From JAICIG01 sp035532215 (GTDB lineage: Bacteria; Planctomycetota; Planctomycetia; Pirellulales; JAICIG01): 26,972 nt of DNA. Positions 17,201 through 22,798 of this stretch are shown here, piece after piece. Every line of letters starts with the position of its first letter. The first letter of the stretch is position 1. A program made the position numbers and the translations under genes. The stretch is taken from NCBI GenBank assembly GCA_035532215.1, contig DATKRK010000008.1, positions 1 through 26,972 on the forward strand, read 5' to 3'. The notes beneath the pieces are model-generated. The model was not told the DNA's origin. It ran no database searches and was given only the letters and a program-made list of their open reading frames with translations.

Positions 17201-18207
17201 TCGACGCCGTTTCCTGGCGGATTCTATTGGAAGATTTGTCGACGCTGTACGCGCAACTCGCCGCCGGGCAAACGCCTGCGTTGCCGCCGAAGACCACGTC
17301 GTTTCGAGCCTGGTCGCGCCGGCTCAGCGAGTTGGCCGAGAGCGAGGCGGTGCGGCAAGAGGCGCCCTACTGGCTCGAATCGGCCCGGCGCCGCGTCGAG
17401 CCCTTGCCGCGAGACATGGCCGGCGACAAGAACCTTTGCAGTTCGAGCCAACAGATTGCCGGCGCCCTCGACGCCGAGGAAACGACGGCCTTGCTCGAAA
17501 CGGCGCCAGCCGCGTACCGCACCGAAATCAACGACCTTCTGCTCGCCGGCTTGGCCCGCACGTTGGCCGAGTGGACCGGCGACGCGCGCTCGCTCGTCGA
17601 CCTGGAAAGCCACGGGCGATTGCCGCTGTTCGACGACGTCGATCTCTCGCGGACGGTCGGCTGGTGTACGCACTATTATCCGCTCTGCCTGAGCTCGGTC
17701 CCCGGGCAGACCGCCGGCAAAGTGCTGGTCAAGACCAAAGAGGCCTTGCACCGCGTGCCGCAAGGCGGCGTCGGCTACGGACTGCTGCGGTATCTGAACC
17801 ACGGCCCGATGGCGGCGAAGCTGAAGGCGCTGCCGCAGGCCGAGCTGAGCTTCAACTATCTCGGCCGCTTGGGCGGATTGCTGCCGACCGGCGGCCCGTT
17901 CGCGCTGGCCTCTGAATCGAGCGGCAAGCTCCGCAGCCCGCGGGCCGAGCGACGGCACTTGCTGGAAATCAACGCTCACATTCTCGAAGGCCGCTTGCAA
18001 GTCGCCTGGACCTACAGCGATCGCACCCACCGCCGCGAGACGGTCGCGCGGCTGGCCGACAATTATTTGACCAATCTCCGCTGGCTGATCGCCCACTGCT
18101 GCTCGGACGAAGCGGGCGGCGCCGCCCCGGAAGATTTTCCGCTGGCCGACCTCGATCATCAGGGCATCGACCAGGTGGCCCGGCTGCTCGATCAACTCGA
18201 CAACTAA
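11230..18207 (+). CDS. NRPS protein 1: FAAL-ACP-C-A-PCP-E
   Basis: A 2325-residue lipopeptide-initiating synthetase. (1) Residues 1-590: fatty acyl-AMP ligase (LQYTSGSTGAPRGVVISH, SWLPAYHDMGLIGG, GPNFAYDLC, and K in LPKTSSGKTRR). (2) About 600-670: ACP, FFDHGGQSLL, Ser633. (3) About 690-1165: condensation domain, LSFAQQRLWFL and HHIVVDGW (H828, H829, D833). (4) About 1210-1715: adenylation domain, YTSGSTGRPKG, AYGLTEATIT, YLGGVGLTRGY, LRTGD and the A10 Lys (LTSHHKLD). By hand alignment its pocket code is D-A-E-V-L-V-A-I-T-K, which I cannot assign to an amino acid. (5) About 1735-1800: PCP, FELGGDSIL, Ser1766. (6) About 1815-2310: epimerisation domain, LTPIQHWF, HHLAVDAVSW (H1988), LESHGR (E2126) and VPQGGVGYGLLRYL. 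Two in-frame REP insertions lie in C (about 858-911) and E (about 1946-1974). The product would be a fatty acyl-D-aminoacyl thioester passed to protein 2. Confidence 0.95.
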   Translation: MAIDVSSRDQIATRPHGLSTLPQVLRWRAANQPSELAFTFLVDGEDETLSLTYAELDREARSIAAALERTAARGSRALLVFDSGLDYIAALYGCLYAGVVAVPVYPPDPFRIDRTLPRLQSIVADAQAETLLATEATLSWAGSLFRTVPGLTSIVATDAITRSETARRAEPPISPEDLAILQYTSGSTGAPRGVVISHANLLANLRRIERALDREGVIAVSWLPAYHDMGLIGGIFQPVFSGRHTILMSPMSFMQRPLRWLKAVSNYRAWTTAGPNFAYDLCVRKIRGDERRSLDLSSLSLALNGAERVRADTMDRFVEAFGPCGFRREAFYPCYGLAEATLMVAGGPVGAAPVVRPFDAAQLEHNMIAPPVEGGRACGLVGCGKSVYGQQVVVADPASGQRLPERRVGEIWVSGPSIGRGYWNRPEESAATFGARLAGGDEGPFLRTGDLGFFDDGELFVTGRVKDMIVVWGRNLYPQDIEQTVLHCHEALKPDGGAAFSIDVGGEERLAIVQEVLRPKRIDPAALVETIRRRVAEEHGVPVYAVALILAGTLPKTSSGKTRRSACRQRFLSGALNIVLQWQDGRIDRQAERPAPAQPRNETEAALAELWRQVLGLETVGIDECFFDHGGQSLLATQLLARIRDTFGVELPLPSLFESPTIAELAERIAQLRAGAAESPAPALVCARREGELPLSFAQQRLWFLEQIEQSPRYNVPASARLQGPLDLAALERSFDEIVRRHEALRTNFRAADGRPVQVVHAERRIPLALVDLAAALPDAALEARLAEAQRLAAEAAAAPFDLEHDSLVRAALYRLSDQDYLLALAAHHIVVDGWSMGVFLKELAACYENFAANWPRREGRAPSPGDTGGRAGRPRPAAHRAGAPDAPLPGRAGRPRPATHRAGAPDAPLPALPLEYADFALWQREWLASSAAEKQLAYWTERFADLPPALELAADRPRTADARFSGASEQRQLPAELRAELEQFSRREHATLFMTLLASFQALLSRYTGATDLCIGSPAAGRTRVELEPLIGFFVNTLPLRTDLSGDPNFRQLLGRVRETTLGALANQEVPLDKLIEVLRPNRELGQSPLFQAMFVFENVDWRETEAAGLSIGDVRIEHRAISSFDLTLVVEPQAAGLSATIVYNAELFERATIAEMLAAWRTLLVAAVAQPEAPIGKLPLWPPHEADSPVATLNRTERAFPSALAIHDLFVEQAAKHPDAIAIACGGERLTYRELDRRSNQLARYLRAMGVGPEVPAGLCFERSVEMLVALLGVLKAGGAYVPLDSNDAPERLELIVDDVQMPVILTTRAGAAKLPPHEAEEVLLDAEWASIARESDAPLEAQAGPECLAYVIYTSGSTGRPKGVEITHRSLVNHATELARRYGSAVGDRVLQIISIGFDAAGEEIFPALVSGATLVLPEPAAEPSGRRILDDCRRHQITVLHLPTVLWQQCLADWTPADDEIFDHLRVLLVGGEAPAVETLRRWRQMSGGRERFLHAYGLTEATITSTLFELAPGEKLNGYAGRLPIGRPIANTTAYVLDAQQQPVPIGAPGELYLGGVGLTRGYRRAAGRNGQRLIADPFASKPGSCLLRTGDRVRLRADGNLEFLGRVDRQIKLRGFRIEPAEIEAALAQHPAVREAAVICREDSPGAKRLVAYVVPDREKASDFKVQLSTTEVRRWLAEKLPEYMLPAAVATLDSLPLTSHHKLDAAALPAPDEARQFGWQAYAAPCTPVEQTLAEIWAKLLGVERVGVDDNFFELGGDSILSIQVIARARDAGLRFAPKQLFQHQTIAELAAVEGTCQTIDAEQGPVVGPAPLTPIQHWFLDPGPNNPGPSEAGPIDAAHFNQAVLLSVDEWVRCELVEQALQQLCLHHDALRLRFERDAATWTQSHAEQAAWPMTRFDLSPLSAAEQAATMDAEIDRLQTRLNLAEGPLAVAGWFDFVEAASLPLSATRQGCSVDSRKRGRDAAPTGAGRTRRLLLAVHHLAVDAVSWRILLEDLSTLYAQLAAGQTPALPPKTTSFRAWSRRLSELAESEAVRQEAPYWLESARRRVEPLPRDMAGDKNLCSSSQQIAGALDAEETTALLETAPAAYRTEINDLLLAGLARTLAEWTGDARSLVDLESHGRLPLFDDVDLSRTVGWCTHYYPLCLSSVPGQTAGKVLVKTKEALHRVPQGGVGYGLLRYLNHGPMAAKLKALPQAELSFNYLGRLGGLLPTGGPFALASESSGKLRSPRAERRHLLEINAHILEGRLQVAWTYSDRTHRRETVARLADNYLTNLRWLIAHCCSDEAGGAAPEDFPLADLDHQGIDQVARLLDQLDN
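13802..13962. repeat. In-frame REP cluster (family 2) inside the NRPS1 condensation domain
   Basis: One half-unit (13802-13830) is followed by two tandem 63-bp units (13837-13899 and 13900-13962, two differences between them). Each 63-bp unit holds two hairpins in inverted relation: CCGGGCG-CCCT-CGCCCGG and ATCGGGCG.../...CGCCCGAT. The half-unit is read as EGRAPSPG; the tandem units are read in another frame as GRAGRPRPAAHRAGAPDAPLP (21 residues, twice). The insertion lies between the ACYENFA helix and LPLEYADFALWQREWL, a known variable loop of C domains. Confidence 0.9.
17065..17150. repeat. In-frame REP pair (family 3) inside the NRPS1 epimerisation domain
   Basis: GTAGAAGCGGCATCCTTGCC on the left and GGCAGGGATGCCGCGCCTAC on the right form an 86-bp inverted pair, with a decayed third copy (GCGGCAGGGATGCAGC) inside. 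It encodes VEAASLPLSATRQGCSVDSR and KRGRDAAPT, which do not resemble E-domain sequence. It stands between the strand AVAGWFDF and the strand RLLLAVHHLAVD that carries the active-site His. Confidence 0.85.
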
Positions 18208-18231
18208 GGAGGGCCGGGCGCCCTCGCCCGG
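18208..18231. repeat. Single family-2 REP between the two NRPS genes
   Basis: One GGAGGGCCGGGCGCCCTCGC + CCGG copy begins right after the TAA of NRPS1 and ends 13 bases before the ATG of NRPS2. The 37-bp gap holds little else, so the hairpin would form in the intercistronic mRNA. It could stabilise or partly block readthrough. Confidence 0.9.
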
Positions 18232-18244
18232 TTCGGATGACGCG

Positions 18245-20968
18245 ATGACGCAACCCAAGCTCAAAAACGTCGACGATATCTACGCGCTGACCGGCATGCA
18301 GCAGTTGATGCTGGTGCATGCGCTGCACGATCCGAAATCGGAAACGCTGCAGGAGCAATTCAGCCTGTCGCTCGACGGCCGGATCGAGTTCGAGCTGCTC
18401 ACCGAGGCCTGGCAGCGCGTGGCGGAAAGGCATCCGGCGCTGCGCACCTGTTTCCTGTGGCAAGGCTTGGAAAAGCCGTTGCAAGTCGTCCGCAAGCAGG
18501 TCGAGCTGGCCTGGACGGCGCTCGACTGGCGCGATCTCGCCGCCGCCGAGCAAACTCGCCGAACTGCGGCCTTGATTGACGATGACGGCGGGCAACCTTT
18601 GGAATTGACGCGCGAGCCGTTGATGCGGATGACGTTGATCCGCCTGGCCGACGAAAAATATCTCTTTATCTGGCGGGCACACCATCTGCTGTTCGACGGC
18701 TGGAGCCTGGCGATCGTGCTCAGCGAGGTGCTGTCGGTTTATCGGGCTTTGGTGCATCGGCAACCGCTGCACTTGCCGCCGGCGCCGGCCTTTCGCGATT
18801 ACCTGGGTTGGCTCGGGCGCCGCGACGCCGAGGCGGAAGAGGCTTTCTGGCGCCGCAAGCTCGCCGGTTTCCGGCTGCCCACGCCGCTGGCGTCAACTGG
18901 CGAGCCGCTGGCGTCAACTGGCGAGCCGGAGGCGTTAGCCTCCGGGTTTTCAGGCGCCGCGATAACGCTTGACGACTCGGAGGCTGACGCCTCCGGCTCG
19001 CCGACGTTCGGCGGCGAGCGGCTGCGGCTTTCTGCCGAGACCACGGCGGCGCTGAACGCCTGGAGCCGGCAGCGGCAGCTTACGCCGGCCGTGCTGGTCC
19101 AAGGCGCCTGGATGCTGCTCTTGGCTCGCGCCAGTCGCCAGGCCGAGGTCGTCATCGGCACGACCGTCTCGGGCCGGCCCGCCGATCTGCCGGGCGTCGA
19201 GGCGATGGTCGGACCGTTCATCAACAATCTGCCGCTGCGGGCGGCGATCGATCCGGAGCAGCCTTTGGCCGAATGGCTCGCCGAACTGCAAGCGGAGTCG
19301 GCCGAATTCGCGCCGCACCAGCACGCGCCTTTGACGCAGCTCGAAGCCTGGAGCGATATCGCGCCGGGCCGGCGATTGTTCGAGAGCCTGGTCGTGTTCG
19401 AGAACTACCCGATCGCCGAGAATTGCCGCCGGCAAAACGCCGGCTTCACGGTGCGCGACGTGCAAGCGACCGTCAGAACGGTCTACCCGCTGACGCTCAT
19501 CGCCCTGCCCAACAAGGAGGGCCGGGCGCCCTCGCCCGGCGCGGAGGGCCGGGCGCCCTCGCCCGGCAAGGAGGGGCGGGCGCCCTCGCCCGGCGAATCC
19601 TTCGACAACGAGGGGCGGGCGCCCTCGCCCGGTGAGGAGGGGCGGGCGCCCTCGCCCGGCGAGGAACTGCAGCTCGAACTGCGTTACCAGCGGGCGCGGT
19701 TCGCGCCGGCCGCCATGCGGCGGCTGCTCTCGGAACTGCAAACGTTGCTCGCCGCCATGCCCGACGCCGGCGAGCAAACGCTCGGCGAGTTCGCCCAGCT
19801 TGAAGCTGCGGCGCCGCAAACGACGCCGGAAGCATCCGCCGGCGCTTTGCGGCCGCGGCCGATCGGCGCGCGAGAGTTCGTCGCTCCGCGAGACGAACTC
19901 GAAGGCCGGCTGGCAAACATCTGGGCGAAACTGTTGGGCCTGGAAGCGGTCGGGGCGCACGACAACTTCTTCGAGCTGGGCGGCGACTCGATGCTGGCCG
20001 TGCGATTGATGGCCGAAGTCGAAACGGATTGCGGGCGGAAACTGCCGCTGGCCTGGCTGTTTCAAGACGCCACCATCGAACGGCTGGCCGCCGTGTTGCG
20101 GGCGCCCGAGGAGGCGCCGGTCAATGCCACTCTGGTTCCGATTCGCCCGCAGTGCGATGGCATGAAGCAGCCGCTGTTCTGCGTCCATCCGGCCGGCGGC
20201 ACCGTGTTTTGCTATCGCGAATTGGCCCGGCACTTCGATCCCCTGCGGCCGGTCTACGGACTGCAAGCCCGCGGCATCGACGGCCTGCTGTCGCCGCACA
20301 CGCGTATCGCAGACATGGCCGGCGAATACGTCGCGGCGATGCGTTCGGTGCAGCCGCAAGGTCCGTACCTGTTGGCCGGCTGGTCGCTGGGCGGCATTTT
20401 GGCCTTCGAGATGGCGCGGCAGTTGGCCGACGACGGGTTCGAGACCGCACTGCTGGCCGTGATCGACGCCGGCATGATCTCCCCCGAAGAATCGTTCGAC
20501 GAAGACGACTTCCTGCCGATCCTGCTGGAAATGTTTCCCGACGAGCTGCGTCCCTCGCAGTCCGACCTGCGCGGCATGAGCGCCGCCGAGCAATTGCAAT
20601 TCTTCCGCCAGCGGGCCGAGCGCGCCCGCGTGCTGGTCGGCGGCGACAACCCGATTCAAGACCAGCACGTATTCCAGGTCTTCCAGGCCAACCTGAACGC
20701 GCTGTTGGAATACCACCCGCAGCCGTATCCCGGCAAGCTGACGCTGTTCCGCGCCGACCACGGCGTGACCACGTTGCACCAGGCGCCGCAACTCGGCTGG
20801 AAGCCGTGGGTCGACGAGGTCGAAGAACACGTGATCGCCGGCGAACACGTCCGGTTGTTCGACGAGCCGCAGATCCGCACGATCGCCGCCGGCTTGGAAG
20901 CCAGTCTCCAGCGGGCCGCGTCGCACCGCGGCGCATTGCCTCACGCTCGCTCAACAGCGAGCACGTAG
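18245..20968 (+). CDS. NRPS protein 2: C-PCP-TE termination protein (no A domain)
   Basis: 907 residues. (1) About 8-470: condensation domain. Its start NVDDIYALTGMQQLMLVHAL resembles DCL domains that follow E domains (DIYPLTPMQ...MLFH), and the active site is HHLLFDGW (H146, H147, D151). (2) About 548-620: PCP, FFELGGDSML, Ser582. (3) About 640-890: type I thioesterase, FCVHPAGGTVFCYRELARHF, GWSLGG (Ser714), VIDAG (Asp741) and GEHVRLF (His868), a complete triad. No adenylation domain is present between C and PCP. The gene starts 37 bases after NRPS1. Two in-frame REP insertions lie in the C domain (about residues 215-253 and 424-472). The missing A domain means the second amino acid is supplied in trans, or the module passes or cyclises the first acyl-aminoacyl unit. 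The C-terminus ends with a short tail after the TE fold. Confidence 0.93.
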   Translation: MTQPKLKNVDDIYALTGMQQLMLVHALHDPKSETLQEQFSLSLDGRIEFELLTEAWQRVAERHPALRTCFLWQGLEKPLQVVRKQVELAWTALDWRDLAAAEQTRRTAALIDDDGGQPLELTREPLMRMTLIRLADEKYLFIWRAHHLLFDGWSLAIVLSEVLSVYRALVHRQPLHLPPAPAFRDYLGWLGRRDAEAEEAFWRRKLAGFRLPTPLASTGEPLASTGEPEALASGFSGAAITLDDSEADASGSPTFGGERLRLSAETTAALNAWSRQRQLTPAVLVQGAWMLLLARASRQAEVVIGTTVSGRPADLPGVEAMVGPFINNLPLRAAIDPEQPLAEWLAELQAESAEFAPHQHAPLTQLEAWSDIAPGRRLFESLVVFENYPIAENCRRQNAGFTVRDVQATVRTVYPLTLIALPNKEGRAPSPGAEGRAPSPGKEGRAPSPGESFDNEGRAPSPGEEGRAPSPGEELQLELRYQRARFAPAAMRRLLSELQTLLAAMPDAGEQTLGEFAQLEAAAPQTTPEASAGALRPRPIGAREFVAPRDELEGRLANIWAKLLGLEAVGAHDNFFELGGDSMLAVRLMAEVETDCGRKLPLAWLFQDATIERLAAVLRAPEEAPVNATLVPIRPQCDGMKQPLFCVHPAGGTVFCYRELARHFDPLRPVYGLQARGIDGLLSPHTRIADMAGEYVAAMRSVQPQGPYLLAGWSLGGILAFEMARQLADDGFETALLAVIDAGMISPEESFDEDDFLPILLEMFPDELRPSQSDLRGMSAAEQLQFFRQRAERARVLVGGDNPIQDQHVFQVFQANLNALLEYHPQPYPGKLTLFRADHGVTTLHQAPQLGWKPWVDEVEEHVIAGEHVRLFDEPQIRTIAAGLEASLQRAASHRGALPHARSTAST
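18888..19002. repeat. In-frame family-1 REP pair inside the NRPS2 condensation domain
   Basis: A 21-bp tandem duplication (CTGGCGTCAACTGGCGAGCC + G, at 18888 and 18909) leads into a reverse REP (18920-18945, GGCGAGCC then GGAGGCGTTAGCCTCC) and a forward REP (18978-19002, GGAGGCTGACGCCTCC then GGCTCGCC). The forward copy equals the RAYT-flanking REPs at 4.35-4.46 kb. The stretch is read as PLASTGEPLASTGEPEALAS through DDSEADASGSP. It sits in the loop between FWRRKLAGFRLPTPL and GERLRLSAETTAAL, where homologues have a short linker. Confidence 0.92.
19516..19660. repeat. In-frame array of five family-2 REPs inside the NRPS2 condensation domain
   Basis: Five copies of GAGGGSCGGGCGCCCTCGCC + CGG start near 19516, 19543, 19570, 19609 and 19636, with periods of 27, 27, 39 and 27 bp. 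Each is read as EGRAPSPG plus one residue. One 4-residue spacer (SFDN) interrupts the array. The array separates the strand VYPLTLIALP from ELQLELRYQRARF, which in homologues are joined by a tight turn. Copies 1-2 have GGGCCGGGC and copies 3-5 GGGGCGGGC, suggesting local duplication of two variants. Confidence 0.93.
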
Positions 20969-21291
20969 GCGATTCGAATGTGCTATACTCTGCCCGGTTA
21001 ATAATGAAACGTGCGTTGGTCGTGGTGCGGCCTTCCTCACCCGCCGGCCATTGACGGCCTGGAAGGCCGCCCCACATGCCGCCCAAGCGTCTCGTTGGCG
21101 CCCGCGTGCGGTATAACGGCGTGTGGCTGCGGCACTCCCTAATGGCAGGGCGCGAGGCGGTACGCCGATCAGACGCCGCAGGGCGCAAATCGGCCGTTGT
21201 GAGTCGCGCGCGGTTGACCATCTTGGGCGCCGCCTTCCGGCGAGGCTGCGTCTTGCGCCTCGTTCAGCGACGGGCGTTCTTGCCCGGCCTC

Positions 21292-21365
21292 ATGGAGGTC
21301 CGGGCGCCCTCGCCCGGCTGAGCCGCTTTGGTCACGCTGCCGGGCGGGGGCGCCCGGCCCTCCAT
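21292..21365. repeat. Family-2 REP inverted pair
   Basis: ATGGAGGTCCGGGCGCCCTC at the left and CGCCCGGCCCTCCAT at the right are inverse copies, each carrying its own CCGGGCG/CGCCCGG hairpin. This is the intact extragenic version of the pair found in frame in NRPS1. Confidence 0.88.
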
Positions 21366-21524
21366 CTTGCGTCGAGCGGCTTGAGCTTGATATCCGGCGC
21401 CCGAAAATCGGGCTCCCAACGGCGTTCGCTAAACGTCCACGGCCGGCGGTGCGGCGCCGCGAGATTCGCCGCGCCATTGTGTTTCGCGGAAGTTTCGTTC
21501 GACATGACAAGCTCCGGGGATGGG

Positions 21525-21663
21525 GTAGGTCAGGCTTTCTAGCCTGACGGATACGGCGATGGGCAGTAGGTCAGGCTTTGCGAGCCTGAAGGGCGCGAGG
21601 CCGTGAAACCCGCGCGATTGGCTGTCACGCTGGAAAGCCTGACCTACGGAAAGCCTGACCTAC
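21525..21663. repeat. Family-4 REP array (GTAGGTCAGGC), four copies
   Basis: Two forward copies (21525 and 21566, GTAGGTCAGGCTTT) face two reverse copies (ending 21646 and 21663, GGAAAGCCTGACCTAC). It is the same family as 9927-10011. No coding potential is seen across it. Confidence 0.85.
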
Positions 21664-21882
21664 GACACCTTACCGATCGAGCGGCTTGAGCAGGGAGTAT
21701 TGACGAGCGCAACCAGACGCCTATCAAGCTCGATCGCCGGCCGCCGAGGTTAGGCGCCGGCGCAACCGCGTCGGCGTCGATCAGACGCGCCGGCTGGCGT
21801 GCCTCTGGGGCAAACGGTAGCATGGCGGGGAGTAGACGCAGCCCATCTACTTGTCTGCTCTGGCGCCCCAGGGGAGGTGTTG

Positions 21883-22443
21883 ATGTCAAGCGGCGAAGAC
21901 TTGCGAGAGCAGTTGGCCGGCCAGGTCCGCGTGCTGCAAATCATCGTGGCGGCGATTACGTTCGGCCCGTTGGCGTTTCTCGGCTATGTTCTTTCAACGC
22001 CGCCGCCGGGCCCGCCGGCCGCTGTCGCCGGCAATGTGTCGTTGACGTACCTGGCGTGCGGCGCGGCGGTCGCCGCGGTGGCGGCCTGGTTCGTCGTGCC
22101 GCCGATCGTTTTGCGCAGCGTCCGCCGCCAAATCGCCTCGGGCGCCTGGCCGTCGCCGGGCCAGGCCGGCAATTCGCCCGCGGCGCCGATGACCGACGCG
22201 GGCAAACTGTGCGCCGCCTACACCGTCCGCACCATCATCGCGGTCGCCATTCTCGAGGGCGCCGCCTTCTTCCTGGTGTTCGCCTACCAAACGGAGCGCG
22301 ACCCGTTGGCGCTGGGCGTGGCCGTGCTGCTGATGCTCATGATCGCCGCCCATTTCCCCACGCGGACCCGCGTCGCCGTGTGGGTCGAAACGCAGTTGCA
22401 GTTGCTCGACGAAGGCCGCCAGGCGGAACAGTTCCGGCGATGA
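21883..22443 (+). CDS. Hypothetical four-TM membrane protein
   Basis: 186 residues from ATG 21883, with GGGGAGGTG upstream; the open frame further upstream (to 21799) lacks this support. Four hydrophobic segments are visible: VLQIIVAAITFGPLAFLGYV, YLACGAAVAAVAAWFVVPPI, TIIAVAILEGAAFFLVFAY and LALGVAVLLMLMIAAHF. A basic, Pro/Gly-containing loop (RSVRRQIASGAWPSPGQAGN) lies between TM2 and TM3. The tail WVETQLQLLDEGRQAEQFRR is an amphipathic helix. Similar small membrane proteins occur in planctomycetes, but I know of no function. Its stop overlaps an ATG (ATGA) that leads into the DUF1016 remnant frame, which is probably accidental. Confidence 0.75.
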   Translation: MSSGEDLREQLAGQVRVLQIIVAAITFGPLAFLGYVLSTPPPGPPAAVAGNVSLTYLACGAAVAAVAAWFVVPPIVLRSVRRQIASGAWPSPGQAGNSPAAPMTDAGKLCAAYTVRTIIAVAILEGAAFFLVFAYQTERDPLALGVAVLLMLMIAAHFPTRTRVAVWVETQLQLLDEGRQAEQFRR

Positions 22444-22490
22444 GTCAGGATCCTCGATCCGTCGATTGGTACTACAATGCGGAGCTTTCG

Positions 22491-22599
22491 AACTTCGAGC
22501 GGCTTTTGCCGCCGCCAATCCGACCTCGCCCGGCAAATGCTCAAGGATCCCTACGTCTTCGATTTTCTCTCGCTTGATGAACCGTTTCGCGAGCGCGGA
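22491..22599 (+). pseudogene. DUF1016 / YhcG-type nuclease remnant, frameshifted
   Basis: The sequence NFERLLPP (22491-22514) continues after a one-base shift in the CCGCCGCC run as QSDLARQMLKDPYVFDFLSL and DEPFRERG. This matches from memory the middle of DUF1016 proteins (NF...LPxxQSDLA, LKDPYxFDFL), which are PD-(D/E)XK-type predicted nucleases often found beside R-M genes. The N-terminal part and the C-terminal nuclease domain are missing. The rest of the 355-bp gap (22444-22798) holds no gene. A weak promoter-like pair (TTGCTT at 22628 and TAGAAT at 22650) faces the R-M gene. Confidence 0.7.
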
Positions 22600-22798
22600 G
22601 CCAAGCGATGCGCAACTCCCCATGCAATTGCTTGCACACGGGCGCCTGATAGAATCAGTTGCATTATTGGCTCGCATAGGGCGGAATTGCATCATGCGCC
22701 GATCGCCATCGGACGCGCGTCGGCCTCTCGCATTGGTCGAGAAGTGGTGCGCCTCGCTCGCTACTCCTTGAATCTATCTAGATGGGCGCACCGCACGC

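Larger units (their letters stand above)
20969..21882. other. Repeat-rich intergenic region downstream of the NRPS genes
   Basis: No convincing gene occupies these 914 bases; the open frames are short and built on repeats. An extended -10-like TGCTATACT (20982-20989) precedes a 16-codon ORF (21004-21054, MKRALVVVRPSSPAGH). That ORF overlaps a hairpin formed by GCGGCCTTCC (about 21028) and GGAAGGCCGC (about 21061). Further right are a family-2 REP pair and a family-4 array. A 15-bp sequence, TCGAGCGGCTTGAGC, occurs near 21371 and again near 21677. Confidence 0.5.

Noticed and set aside
19516..19660. CRISPR-like array of short repeats
   Set aside because: Repeats are 23-25 bp, but the spacers are only 2-14 bp, no cas genes are present, and the repeats are in frame inside a gene.
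21123..21542. A 139-codon ORF downstream of the NRPS genes
   Set aside because: It runs through a family-2 REP pair and a family-4 REP, has Arg/Gly-rich shadow composition and no ribosome-binding site.
22628..22655. Promoter for the R-M gene (TTGCTT, 16 bases, TAGAAT)
   Set aside because: The -35 matches poorly and the start codon is about 145 bases away, so it is noted only in the neighbouring entry.
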